Source: an uncultured Prevotellaceae bacterium
GTDB taxonomy: Bacteria > Bacteroidota > Bacteroidia > Bacteroidales > Bacteroidaceae
DNA: 64,000 nucleotides
Assembly: GCA_902776545.1 (NCBI GenBank)
Contig: CACYQO010000004.1
Location: 62,001 to 126,000, forward strand
Direction of reading: 5' to 3'
Positions 34,149 to 42,834 of this stretch are shown here, piece by piece. How positions within the stretch are numbered: position 1 is the first letter of the stretch; each line of letters starts with the position of its first letter. The notes under the pieces were generated by a model, which was given only the letters and a program-made list of their open reading frames with translations, was not told the DNA's origin and ran no database searches. A program made the position numbers and the translations under genes.

Positions 34149-35420
34149 ATGAAAGTAAAAATACTATTCACCATCTTGGTTGTCATGGCATTTGTAGCAT
34201 GCCATGATGCTGACGAGCATAAGACTGTTATTTGCATACCCGTCTATGGACAAAGTTTGGCGATTGGGGTGGATGCCATCCGTATCACGGACTTTGATTC
34301 GTTGGCGGATTATGCTGACGGACGTATTGTCACGGAAAATATGGATCATCACTTCGGCTACTTTGACATCAGCCCCTTCAAACAATTTGTCAAGAGAATC
34401 ACTCATTATCAGAAACGGTCTTATGAACTGACTGTTTATGGTATGGCTGAAGTACTTGCTGATAACACGGGGAAAGATACTTTGATTTGCATTTTTCCAG
34501 ATGGACAAGATGGTACCGTTATTGCGGATCTGGGTAAGGGGAGTATAACCTATAACAAATTCCTTCATGATATTAAAACCGCCTATCAGTCGGCCCAAAA
34601 ACGCGGATGGGATTTTGTGATGCCTGCATTTTGCTGGATGCAGGGAGAGACGGATGTAACCAGTTATCCAGGAACCAATTATCGTGAACTCCTTCTCCAG
34701 TTTGTCAAAGACATTAATCAAGATGTCAAACAGATAATAGGACAACAGCAGGACATAGAAGTGATATGCTACCAATCCAATCCTGTCACCAGAGCCAAGG
34801 ACTTTAATCCGTTAGCATACGATTGTCCTGAGACCATTGTTCCAGAATCTCAGTTAGAGTTAGTGCGTGACCATCCCATATTCCATGCCAGTGGTCCCAT
34901 GTATCCATACGACTTCGTCAATGAAATCATCCATATTGATGGAACAAGCCAAAAGAGGCATGGTGTATTGGTGGCACTTGCTGCTTTAGACATACTTAAA
35001 CAACAAAAGCATCAGCGCGGACTGCTTCCTGTAAAAGCAGTATGCCACGACAAAGAGGTGATTATCGACTTTAACATTCCATGTCCACCATTAACTATTG
35101 ATACTATTCAAGTCACCAATCCCGGCCATTATGGATTTAGTGTCATCACTCCTGATAACCGGAATATCGTGGAGGATGTCATCCTACAAGAAGATTGTGT
35201 ACATCTTTTGTGTAGTGAATCTCCCAAGGATTGTCGCGTACGTTATGCCATCAATGGAGACAAAATGGTAAGTGGCCGTTTGCACGGACCACGAGGAAAC
35301 CTGCGTGACTCTCAGGGTGATTCTATCACAAAAACCATTCGAGGTAAGGCATATCCTATACATAATTGGTGTTATCAATTTGACATGCCTATTGAATCTG
35401 ATATAGGTCAGAAAGAATAA
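34149..35420 (+). CDS. SASA/CE6-type SGNH carbohydrate esterase-like lipoprotein
   Basis: 423 residues. A signal sequence ends FVAC, so Cys18 is a probable lipidation site, although Phe at -3 is unusual for a lipobox. The domain resembles sialate-O-acetylesterase (SASA) hydrolases: VYGQSLA with nucleophile Ser36, WMQGETD (about residue 158), and a C-terminal HIDGTSQKRHG with catalytic Asp/His candidates. A beta-rich C-terminal part (about 300-410) includes HGPRGNLRDSQG, shared almost exactly with the paralogue at 37915. It either removes O-acetyl groups or, given its neighbours, transfers them. Confidence 0.75.
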   Translation: MKVKILFTILVVMAFVACHDADEHKTVICIPVYGQSLAIGVDAIRITDFDSLADYADGRIVTENMDHHFGYFDISPFKQFVKRITHYQKRSYELTVYGMAEVLADNTGKDTLICIFPDGQDGTVIADLGKGSITYNKFLHDIKTAYQSAQKRGWDFVMPAFCWMQGETDVTSYPGTNYRELLLQFVKDINQDVKQIIGQQQDIEVICYQSNPVTRAKDFNPLAYDCPETIVPESQLELVRDHPIFHASGPMYPYDFVNEIIHIDGTSQKRHGVLVALAALDILKQQKHQRGLLPVKAVCHDKEVIIDFNIPCPPLTIDTIQVTNPGHYGFSVITPDNRNIVEDVILQEDCVHLLCSESPKDCRVRYAINGDKMVSGRLHGPRGNLRDSQGDSITKTIRGKAYPIHNWCYQFDMPIESDIGQKE

Positions 35421-35434
35421 AAAGAATCGCAAAA

Positions 35435-35466
35435 TTTGGAGATTTCGTAGATTATTTGTATTTTTG
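35435..35466 (+). promoter_or_regulatory. Promoter of the MBOAT operon
   Basis: -33 TTTG at 35435-35438, a 20-bp spacer, then -7 TATTTTTG at 35459-35466 followed by CAG. It lies 17 bp before the MBOAT start. Confidence 0.85.
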
Positions 35467-35483
35467 CAGAAAAATTAACAACG

Positions 35484-36959
35484 ATGGTCGTCAATTCACT
35501 CACATTCCTATGGTTCTTCCTGTTCGTCATGGTAGTTTACTACCTATGCCAGACGAAGAAGGAAGTACAGAATGTGTTCCTATTAGGATGCTCTTATTGG
35601 TTCTACTCACAGGTCAATATCAAGATGACAATTCTGCTCGTCATCCTAACCTTAGTCTTTTGGTTATTAGGCAAGGGTATCTATCATTTTATGGAAAAAG
35701 AAGACGAGCGAAAGGCAGGATTGTTGACAAGTCTCGGTGTGACCATCGGCATCGGTGCACTATTTTACTTCAAATACCTGAACTTCTTTGCTGAGTCCGT
35801 TGCCTCATTCGCATCTCTCTTAGGAATCCACATGAGTTGGACGGCACTCCATCTGGTAGTCCCTATCGGTCTGAGTTTCTTTACGTTCAAGTTGATGAGT
35901 TATGTGCTCGATATCCACCATGGGAAGATTCTTCCAGACAACGGATCTAACGGATTATACGGATTGATTTGCTTTGCGAACTATATTGCCTTCTTCCCCA
36001 CGATACTGTCTGGCCCGATTGACCGTCCCAAGCCATTTTTGACTCAAACGAACATAGCACGAACATTCAATCCAGACCAACTGATGACAGGATTCCGTCG
36101 GGTATTATGGGGTATGTTCTTGAAAATGTGTATCGCCGACCGTCTCGATATCTATGTCAGTGCCGTTTGGAACAACTATGAGCATCATTCTGCCATCTCG
36201 ATTCTCTTTGCTTCCCTACTCTATCCGTTGCAGATGTATGCCGACTTTGGCGGTTACAGTGAGATGGCCATCGGTGTGGCGTTGATGTTAGGATTTAAGG
36301 TGGCAGAGAACTTTAAGCGTCCCTTCTTCGTACTCGACATCGCTGGTTACTGGAGCCGGTGGCACATGACGTTGACCAGTTGGTTGACAGACTATGTGTT
36401 CCTGCCACTGAACATCAAGTTCCGGGACTGGGGTGTCTATGGTACCATTACAGCCATCATGCTGAACATGATGTTTATTGGCATGTGGCATGGTGCCAAC
36501 TGGACTTTCTTCCTCTTCGGCATTTACCATGGACTATGGTATATTCCTTTAATGGTAGGAGGCGGTTTCTTTAAGAAACGAAAAATCAAGGTCAATTCCC
36601 ATGGATGGCCCAAACAGCAATACGTATGGAAGATGATCGGTATCTATTTGGTAGTCACCTTCGGTCTGATGCTCTTCCATTCCGCTACCATCGGCGAGTT
36701 CTGGCATATCTGTGGGCGCATAGCCACCCACTGGCAAGGAGGACTGTTTACTGACCTATCAGCCATGGCCAACGGAGCCATCTGTCTCATCGTCCTTATC
36801 TACGTCGACATCCAAGAGGAATGGTTCCCCAAATATCAGTTGCCTTTACCACAAAAGATCAACCGCTGGCGCTGGGAACTGACCGTCGCCGTGGAGATTG
36901 TTGCCATCCTGCTCTTCGGAGTCTTCGATAATAACCAGTTCATCTATTTCCAGTTCTAA
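35484..36959 (+). CDS. MBOAT-family O-acyltransferase (AlgI/DltB-like)
   Basis: 491 residues with about eleven to twelve TM helices. MBOAT marks are SFFTFKLMSYVLDI, SGPIDRPKPFL, YADFGGYSEMAIGVALMLG, FKRPF, SRWHMTLTSWLTDYVF and GMWHGANWTFFLFGIYHG; the last contains the conserved membrane His (H336). These proteins pass acyl groups, usually acetyl, from a cytoplasmic donor to an extracytoplasmic partner. The DltD/AlgX-like gene 19 bp downstream is the expected partner. Probable role: O-acetylation of an exported glycan. Confidence 0.92.
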   Translation: MVVNSLTFLWFFLFVMVVYYLCQTKKEVQNVFLLGCSYWFYSQVNIKMTILLVILTLVFWLLGKGIYHFMEKEDERKAGLLTSLGVTIGIGALFYFKYLNFFAESVASFASLLGIHMSWTALHLVVPIGLSFFTFKLMSYVLDIHHGKILPDNGSNGLYGLICFANYIAFFPTILSGPIDRPKPFLTQTNIARTFNPDQLMTGFRRVLWGMFLKMCIADRLDIYVSAVWNNYEHHSAISILFASLLYPLQMYADFGGYSEMAIGVALMLGFKVAENFKRPFFVLDIAGYWSRWHMTLTSWLTDYVFLPLNIKFRDWGVYGTITAIMLNMMFIGMWHGANWTFFLFGIYHGLWYIPLMVGGGFFKKRKIKVNSHGWPKQQYVWKMIGIYLVVTFGLMLFHSATIGEFWHICGRIATHWQGGLFTDLSAMANGAICLIVLIYVDIQEEWFPKYQLPLPQKINRWRWELTVAVEIVAILLFGVFDNNQFIYFQF

Positions 36960-36960
36960 G

Positions 36961-36979
36961 CCACAGAATACACAGATTA
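36961..36979 (+). repeat. CACAGAWTA-type short repeat, copy 1
   Basis: CCACAGAATACACAGATTA lies immediately after the MBOAT stop and touches the next start codon. It differs by one base from the copy at 37870-37888. Confidence 0.6.
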
Positions 36980-37902
36980 TGAAGATGAAGAAGTTATTAA
37001 TCCATATCGTCATTATCGCAGGTCTGTTCTTTGTCATCGACAGAACTGTAGGAATGATACTGAGACAACTATATAGTCAGTCGAATACCACGAGTGAGTA
37101 TAAGATTGGTTACTCCAACACCGAGACCACCGACGACATGCTCTTTTTTGGCAGTTCCAGATGCCTGCACCATTTTGTGCCATCGGTCTTTGAAGAGGCC
37201 TACGGCATGACCTGTTTTAATGCAGCCGACTGGGGCATCAAGAACATTTACTACCACTATGGTTTGTTAGGAAATATTCTTTCCCGTTATACGCCGAAAG
37301 TTATTGTCTTTGAAATACATCCATGCGATTATCTTGACACGCCCTACTCTGGTATAGAACGGGCAGGATCCCTGGCACCTTTCTGCGGGATGAGCGAAGA
37401 ATGTGATGAGATGCTGAAAATCTCCGGCAATTACTGGCCCTATAAACTCTCAACAGTCTATCGGTATACGGGTAGTCTGCCTGCCTTGCTATTTGGTCGT
37501 TGGGGCGCTATGGACAGGAGTTTAAAGGGGTGGAAACCGCTCGACGGGCAAATGGAAACCACAGGTCTTGTTGCGGAAGAGTTCCCTTTCCCTATTCATC
37601 AGGAGAAACTCAAGTTATTAGAGCGATTTATCCAAGACTGTCAGACCAAAGGCATCCGACTGAGTTTCATCGTATCGCCGATGTATATCTGTACCAAACA
37701 AGATGTGTATAAAGTACCCCGTGATCTGGCCAAGAGATACAACATTCCCTTCTTTGACTATTTCCGTGACCCGCAGTTTATGGGACATGCCGAATTGTTC
37801 TATGACTATGGACACCTGAACAGGGAAGGTGCCGTCATCTTCTCTAAAAAAGTATGTAACGATCTGAAGCCACAGATTACACAGATTAACATAGAAAATT
37901 AA
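36979..37902 (+). CDS. DltD/AlgX-like SGNH protein, MBOAT partner
   Basis: 307 residues from ATG 36979. The longer frame back to 36898 runs antiparallel in composition over the MBOAT 3' end and adds only a Ser-rich, non-family sequence. There is one N-terminal signal anchor (about 5-30). Then comes MLFFGSSRCLHHF (Ser59/Ser60), the GSSR block of DltD-like and AlgX-like proteins, and a C-terminal DYGHLNREGA with the catalytic His. It would accept acyl groups from MBOAT and hand them to a periplasmic glycan. The last residues (PQITQINIEN) are encoded by a short tandem repeat. Confidence 0.8.
   Translation: MKMKKLLIHIVIIAGLFFVIDRTVGMILRQLYSQSNTTSEYKIGYSNTETTDDMLFFGSSRCLHHFVPSVFEEAYGMTCFNAADWGIKNIYYHYGLLGNILSRYTPKVIVFEIHPCDYLDTPYSGIERAGSLAPFCGMSEECDEMLKISGNYWPYKLSTVYRYTGSLPALLFGRWGAMDRSLKGWKPLDGQMETTGLVAEEFPFPIHQEKLKLLERFIQDCQTKGIRLSFIVSPMYICTKQDVYKVPRDLAKRYNIPFFDYFRDPQFMGHAELFYDYGHLNREGAVIFSKKVCNDLKPQITQINIEN
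37870..37888 (+). repeat. CACAGATTA-type short repeat, copy 2, coding for the DltD-like C-terminus
   Basis: CCACAGATTACACAGATTA, two CACAGATTA units, inside the last codons of the DltD-like gene. Confidence 0.65.
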
Positions 37903-37914
37903 AAGATTAAGATT

Positions 37915-39201
37915 GTGAAGCATTTTCGTAAAATTCTGATAGCATTGGGTATCTTAATTATGGGTTTTGCCGTATATATTGTTGCAGTCATTACCCATTA
38001 CCATTGCACACTCGAGGGACACAAGACCGTCATCTGCATTCCCGTATATGGGCAAAGTCTGGCTTTAGGAGAAGAGGCCGCCAGAATAACTGATTTTGAT
38101 TCACTGAGAATCAATTACGATGGGCGAATTGTAAATGAACATCTTAATTATCAGTTTGGAGGATACGCTGAGCAAAGATGGAGACGTACTATCAAAAGAT
38201 TATTCGGTATTCACAAAAGATCCTTTGAACTATCCATATACAGAATGGCAGAAGAATTAGCCACCCAACTTGGAAATGACACCATCATCTGCATTTTCCC
38301 TGGAGGCATGGGAGAATCTCCTATTCGGAATTTAACTAAGAGGGCGACACTATATCCAAGATTTATATATGATATCAACGAGGCATACATGCAAGCAAAA
38401 AAAAGAGGTTGGGAGTTTTGTGTACCAGCCATTTGCTGGATGCAAGGAGAGTCGGACATCAGGGAATATACAAAAGAAGACTACAAAGAAACCCTCAAAC
38501 AGCTACATGCCGACCTGAACAAGGCTGTAAAAGTCATAACTCATCAGAAGATGGACGTTCACTTTGTCTGTTATCAATCAAATGCAGTCTCAATTGCTGA
38601 TAGATTCAATTTTTTAGACTATAATTGCATTGAGATGAAGCCTTCTCAAGCCATCGTTGACTTTATTAACGAAGATTCCCTATTTGATGCAAGCGGGCCA
38701 ACATATCCATATAATTTTATGCGTGAATATCTTCATATTGATGCAATCGGACAACAACATATCGGATATCTCGATGCGATAACGGTAATGAACATCATCA
38801 AAGGAAAAGGAAAAACTTACGGTCTGATACCGCAGTCACTATCTGTTGAAGGCAATGATGTTATTGTTAATTTCCGCGTCCCTTGTCCACCCCTTGTCAT
38901 AGATACCGTCAATGTAAAATATACAGACCATTATGGCTTCAGCGTAATAAACTGTGTTGGAGAAAACATTATTTCAGATGTTTCACTTGAAGGAGATCAT
39001 GTGAGGCTTATTTGTAATAATTCGCCCATTAATTGCAAAGTACGATATGCCGTAAATGGCGATAAGTTGAAAAGTGGTCGTCTACACGGACCTCGAGGAA
39101 ATCTGAGAGACTCTCAAGGCGAAACAGCAAAGATGACTGTCCAAGGCACTACTTACCCCGTACATAACTGGGCATACCAGTTTGACTTGCTATGCAAATA
39201 A
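37915..39201 (+). CDS. SASA/CE6-type SGNH carbohydrate esterase-like protein (paralogue), membrane-anchored
   Basis: 428 residues from a GTG start. It is a paralogue of the gene at 34149 over the whole length: VYGQSLA (nucleophile Ser48), WMQGESD, HIDAIGQQHIG, and LHGPRGNLRDSQG near the C-terminus. Instead of a lipobox it has an N-terminal TM anchor (about 7-27), so it probably faces the periplasm from the inner membrane. It follows the DltD-like gene by 12 bp and overlaps the next AT3 gene by 1 bp (TAATG). This tight linkage suggests a shared task with the MBOAT system. Confidence 0.75.
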   Translation: MKHFRKILIALGILIMGFAVYIVAVITHYHCTLEGHKTVICIPVYGQSLALGEEAARITDFDSLRINYDGRIVNEHLNYQFGGYAEQRWRRTIKRLFGIHKRSFELSIYRMAEELATQLGNDTIICIFPGGMGESPIRNLTKRATLYPRFIYDINEAYMQAKKRGWEFCVPAICWMQGESDIREYTKEDYKETLKQLHADLNKAVKVITHQKMDVHFVCYQSNAVSIADRFNFLDYNCIEMKPSQAIVDFINEDSLFDASGPTYPYNFMREYLHIDAIGQQHIGYLDAITVMNIIKGKGKTYGLIPQSLSVEGNDVIVNFRVPCPPLVIDTVNVKYTDHYGFSVINCVGENIISDVSLEGDHVRLICNNSPINCKVRYAVNGDKLKSGRLHGPRGNLRDSQGETAKMTVQGTTYPVHNWAYQFDLLCK

Positions 39202-40259
39202 TGAACATGGAACTGGCCAAAAGAATTGAATATATCGATGCTTTGAGAGGATTTGCGATGATACTTGTGATATATTTCCATATACCAAGTTATTGTCTGG
39301 GGAATGCATACATAGGATTCAACGATATTCTTGAATGGGTAAGAATGCCTCTATTCTTTTTTATCAGCGGCTTTGTTTTCTATAAAGCAGACCGAATATG
39401 GGACTCAAAGACCATTGTCACAATCCTGAAGAAGAAATTCATGATACAGATTATACCAATGGCTGTCTTCATGACTCTTTTCTTAATTCTGTTTGACTAT
39501 ATGGAACCGGCATCTTTCGGTAGCGACAAAAAAGGATATTGGTATACATTTGTGTTATTTGAATACTTTTTTTTATATATCGTAGCCGAGGCAATCTTTA
39601 ATAAAGACAAAACCACCAAGGGAGAGTTTTTCGTTTTCCTATCAGTTTTATTAATATCCCTTTCATCCTTCTACTATGCCAAATACTACACAAGGTACTC
39701 CGATGAATTAGGTCATTGGAAGACCTTCTTAGGAATCCTAAGCTATGTTAAGTTCAGGCACATGATTTTCTTCTGGTTTGGTACAATCGTCAGAAGGTAT
39801 TTTACAAGATTCATAGTAATAACAAACAATTATTATGTCATAGCAACCATCGGGTGTCTCTTTATCACCATGATCATATTCCCTTCTGTATATCATACCA
39901 CAGGATTTGAATATCCTGCTTATACGATATCAGGCATTGCAAGTACAATACTTGTATTGACCTTCTTCAGGAAAAACGAACAATTATTTACCAAAGACAA
40001 ATGGTTGGGGAAAAAACTTCAATTCATTGGAAGGCGAACACTCGACATTTATCTACTACACTATTTCTTCCTGCCTTATCATTGTTTACAAGACTTCGGA
40101 GCATGGCTCATACACTATGACAACAAGGCTTTGGAAGTCATAGTCATCCTACTATTATCACTCTGTATAATTGTTGTAAGCCTGATGGCAAGCAATATTA
40201 TCCGTCTCGATCCTATTATGGCCCACTATCTCTTTGGCATGAAAAGAGAAAAAAAATGA
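39201..40259 (+). CDS. Acyltransferase family 3 membrane protein
   Basis: 352 residues. AT3 signature IEYIDALRGFAMILVIYFHI with the TM1 His, MPLFFFISGFVFYK, and GRRTLDIYLLHYFF near the C-terminus. About ten TM helices. ATG at 39201 is preferred, as it forms a TAATG coupling with the upstream stop; ATG at 39192 is an alternative. It is last in the MBOAT operon, which therefore carries both an MBOAT and an AT3 acyl carrier system. Confidence 0.85.
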   Translation: MNMELAKRIEYIDALRGFAMILVIYFHIPSYCLGNAYIGFNDILEWVRMPLFFFISGFVFYKADRIWDSKTIVTILKKKFMIQIIPMAVFMTLFLILFDYMEPASFGSDKKGYWYTFVLFEYFFLYIVAEAIFNKDKTTKGEFFVFLSVLLISLSSFYYAKYYTRYSDELGHWKTFLGILSYVKFRHMIFFWFGTIVRRYFTRFIVITNNYYVIATIGCLFITMIIFPSVYHTTGFEYPAYTISGIASTILVLTFFRKNEQLFTKDKWLGKKLQFIGRRTLDIYLLHYFFLPYHCLQDFGAWLIHYDNKALEVIVILLLSLCIIVVSLMASNIIRLDPIMAHYLFGMKREKK

Positions 40260-40266
40260 TTCAGAA

Positions 40267-40298
40267 TTTGGTAGTTACAAAATTAATTCGTACTTTTG
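40267..40298 (+). promoter_or_regulatory. Promoter of the 40317-45877 glycosyltransferase unit
   Basis: -33 TTTG at 40267-40270, a 20-bp spacer, then -7 TACTTTTG at 40291-40298. It lies 18 bp before the ATG at 40317. Confidence 0.85.
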
Positions 40299-40316
40299 CC
40301 CAAAAGAAAGCGAAAC

Positions 40317-41255
40317 ATGGCTAATAACATTAAATTTAGCGTAACAATACCAGCCTTCAAGGACAAGTATCTCAAGGAAACGATTGATAGTGTACTGGCA
40401 CAGACCTACCCTAACTATGAGGTAGTCATTGTAAACGATGCCTCACCATACAACCTCGACTGCATCGTCAACCAGTATAACGACCTTCGCATCCGTTATT
40501 TTAAGAATGAAAAAAACTGCGGAGCAAAAGATGTCGTTGACAACTGGAACATCTGTCTCAGTCATGCCATAGGAGAATTTGTGATGTGTATCGGTGATGA
40601 CGATAAGCTGACACCAAGATGCCTGCAAGACTTCGCTGATTTGATCGAAAAATATCCTGACTTAGATTTGTATCATGCACGTAGTTCAATTATTGACGAT
40701 GATTCCAACTATGTCTGTACTTTAGAAAAAAGGCCCGAGTGGGAATCTGTGTATTCACTGATGTACAATCCCCGTAACACCCATCTTGGAGACTGGCTCT
40801 TCAGGACGGAAGTGCTAAGGAAAAACGGCGGTTTCTACAAACTGCCATACGGTTGGCAAAGCGACGACATCACAGCATTTATTGCTGCTGCGAGTCATGG
40901 AGTTGCGAATACACAAGAGGTTGGGTTTCAATATCGTGGCAATGGCCTATCCATCAGCCATGATCTTACCTGCATAGCAGACAAGATTGAAGCAGTCCGT
41001 TTCGCAATAAAGTGGCGACTTAACTTTATATCCAAACAGCATCCAGATAACGAAGAAGACAAACGGTACATAGAACTTATTAAACAGAGTGCTATAGCGA
41101 GTGGTAATCAAGAGATTGACGATATGGTGGAATTTGATATCCGCAAGCACTTTTGGACTCGCAGTTGGTTTTGGCTCTGGCATCGTCAGAAACATGGCAT
41201 TTCTTTCCTTCGGTATATGTGTTGTATCATAAAAAACATCAAATATAAGTTCTAA
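40317..41255 (+). CDS. Glycosyltransferase family 2
   Basis: 312 residues from ATG 40317 (MANNIKFSVTIPAFKDKYL). The frame extends upstream to a TTG at 40296, but that lies inside the -7 box. GT-A blocks: VTIPAFKD, VNDASP, CGAKDVVDNWN and GDDDK as DXD. The C-terminus is aromatic and basic (RSWFWLWHRQKH), suggesting membrane contact. It is the first gene of a same-strand cassette that becomes markedly AT-rich downstream. Confidence 0.87.
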   Translation: MANNIKFSVTIPAFKDKYLKETIDSVLAQTYPNYEVVIVNDASPYNLDCIVNQYNDLRIRYFKNEKNCGAKDVVDNWNICLSHAIGEFVMCIGDDDKLTPRCLQDFADLIEKYPDLDLYHARSSIIDDDSNYVCTLEKRPEWESVYSLMYNPRNTHLGDWLFRTEVLRKNGGFYKLPYGWQSDDITAFIAAASHGVANTQEVGFQYRGNGLSISHDLTCIADKIEAVRFAIKWRLNFISKQHPDNEEDKRYIELIKQSAIASGNQEIDDMVEFDIRKHFWTRSWFWLWHRQKHGISFLRYMCCIIKNIKYKF

Positions 41256-41291
41256 TATTATCTCATTTACTATTTCTAAATTAATAACAAA

Positions 41292-42341
41292 ATGGAGAAA
41301 AAAAAAGTACTAAATGTAGGATATGGAAAAAACGCCCTTGTTGCAGAATACTATAAAGGCAACATGTCTAGTCGCCATTTCTATGGAAGCATTGAATTAG
41401 AGAAAAGTGGCAAATATGATATAAAGAACATCTCTCTAGATAGCAGACAAAATTTAAAGGGATCTATTCATAATAATTTCATGATGCTTAAAGAATCTGA
41501 TATTATTTTCATTCCATATCTATTTGTAACACCATTTTTCTTTCTATCAATATTGAGACACTTAAAGTTAAGCAAAAAGAGAATTATTGCCATTAGCCAT
41601 GCTACCTTGAAACAAGGAAATGGAGCAATAAGCAGAATCATATACAAAATGATTTATAGCACATTGGATGTTGTGTTTTTCCATTCTCAAAAGAATCTGG
41701 AAGAAAGTATAAATAATAAATCTATTAAGTCTTCACAAGCACGTTTCTTATATTGGGGCGATGATTTGGATTATATTGATAAAACCTATCCCAGCCCCAC
41801 AATGGGAGATTTTTTCATTTCCACAGGTCGTGAACAGCGAGACTACCAATCTCTTATTGATGCATTCAATAACAATAACATCCCGTTAGAGATATATACA
41901 AATCGAATTAACTATGAAAATCACTATGACTTTTTAGATGAAAATATTGGTAAATATAATAATATCAAGATAGAATTCGTTGAACGTACAAATGAATCAA
42001 CGGTCAAACTTGCCAAACGAACATCTGAATGTTTATGTGTGGTTGTCCCACTCAATAAGGATCATGTAAATTATTGTCTTGGTCTCACTTCTATTGTAGA
42101 AGCTATGGCGATGAGAAAACCTATTGTCAGTACATACAACCCCTATTCGCCTATTGATATCGAAAAAGAAGGCATCGGTCTTATTGTTGATGAAAAAAGA
42201 ACATGGAAAGATGCAATTCAATATATTTATACTCACAAAGAAGAAGCCAAAGAGATGGGGGAGAAAGGCCGAGTGCTCGTCGAGAAGTTGTTTAATATAA
42301 AAAAATGTACAGAACAAGTAGAAGAAGCTATCAACGAATAA
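41292..42341 (+). CDS. Glycosyltransferase family 4-like (GT-B)
   Basis: 349 residues. The C-terminal donor domain has FISTGREQRDYQSLIDAF and GLTSIVEAMAMRKPIVST, the E-x7-type donor-binding segment of GT4 enzymes. The N-terminal half is divergent, with ISHATLKQGNG as a possible acceptor or phosphate loop. It is a soluble cytoplasmic enzyme. Base composition is clearly more AT-rich than the core genes of the locus, which suggests a different origin. Confidence 0.75.
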   Translation: MEKKKVLNVGYGKNALVAEYYKGNMSSRHFYGSIELEKSGKYDIKNISLDSRQNLKGSIHNNFMMLKESDIIFIPYLFVTPFFFLSILRHLKLSKKRIIAISHATLKQGNGAISRIIYKMIYSTLDVVFFHSQKNLEESINNKSIKSSQARFLYWGDDLDYIDKTYPSPTMGDFFISTGREQRDYQSLIDAFNNNNIPLEIYTNRINYENHYDFLDENIGKYNNIKIEFVERTNESTVKLAKRTSECLCVVVPLNKDHVNYCLGLTSIVEAMAMRKPIVSTYNPYSPIDIEKEGIGLIVDEKRTWKDAIQYIYTHKEEAKEMGEKGRVLVEKLFNIKKCTEQVEEAINE

Positions 42342-42385
42342 TTAAAAAAACAGAATTATGTATTAACATCTAATGCAAAACTATT

Positions 42386-42823
42386 ATGAGAATAAAAGAA
42401 TTCTTATATTTAGCCATATTTGTAAATCCATCTAGTTGGCTGTTACAACTATTACGTTACTTTTTTGTTGGCGGGTTTGCTTTTATCATAGACTATTCAT
42501 TACTTTATTTTTTTACAGAATATATTGGAATACATTATCTATTATCAGCATCAATTTCTTTCATAGTAGGACTAATTGTAAACTACTTGTTGAGTGTCAA
42601 ATGGGTATTCACAATTTCAAAATATGATAACAAAGCCATTGAATTTATCATCTTTGGAATAATTGGCATTATTGGATTGGGGCTCAATGCTTTATTACTA
42701 TGGATTGCGACAGATCTATTGCATATATACTATATGGTTTCCAAAATAATTGTTGCAGGTATTATTATGCTTTGGAATTTTATTTGCAGGAAACTAATCC
42801 TATTCAGTAAACATATTGACTAA
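42386..42823 (+). CDS. GtrA-family membrane protein
   Basis: 145 residues with four TM helices. GtrA marks are [43 protein letters not shown], and a C-terminal [10 protein letters not shown]. GtrA-like proteins are thought to flip or handle lipid-linked monosaccharides used by extracytoplasmic (GT-C) transferases. The polytopic protein two genes downstream could be such a transferase. AT-rich. Confidence 0.88.
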   Translation: MRIKEFLYLAIFVNPSSWLLQLLRYFFVGGFAFIIDYSLLYFFTEYIGIHYLLSASISFIVGLIVNYLLSVKWVFTISKYDNKAIEFIIFGIIGIIGLGLNALLLWIATDLLHIYYMVSKIIVAGIIMLWNFICRKLILFSKHID

Positions 42824-42834
42824 AAATATTAATT

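Noticed and set aside
36898-36978. N-terminal 27-residue extension of the DltD-like gene
   Set aside because: It overlaps the MBOAT coding end and is Ser-rich without family match; ATG 36979 directly precedes a proper signal anchor.
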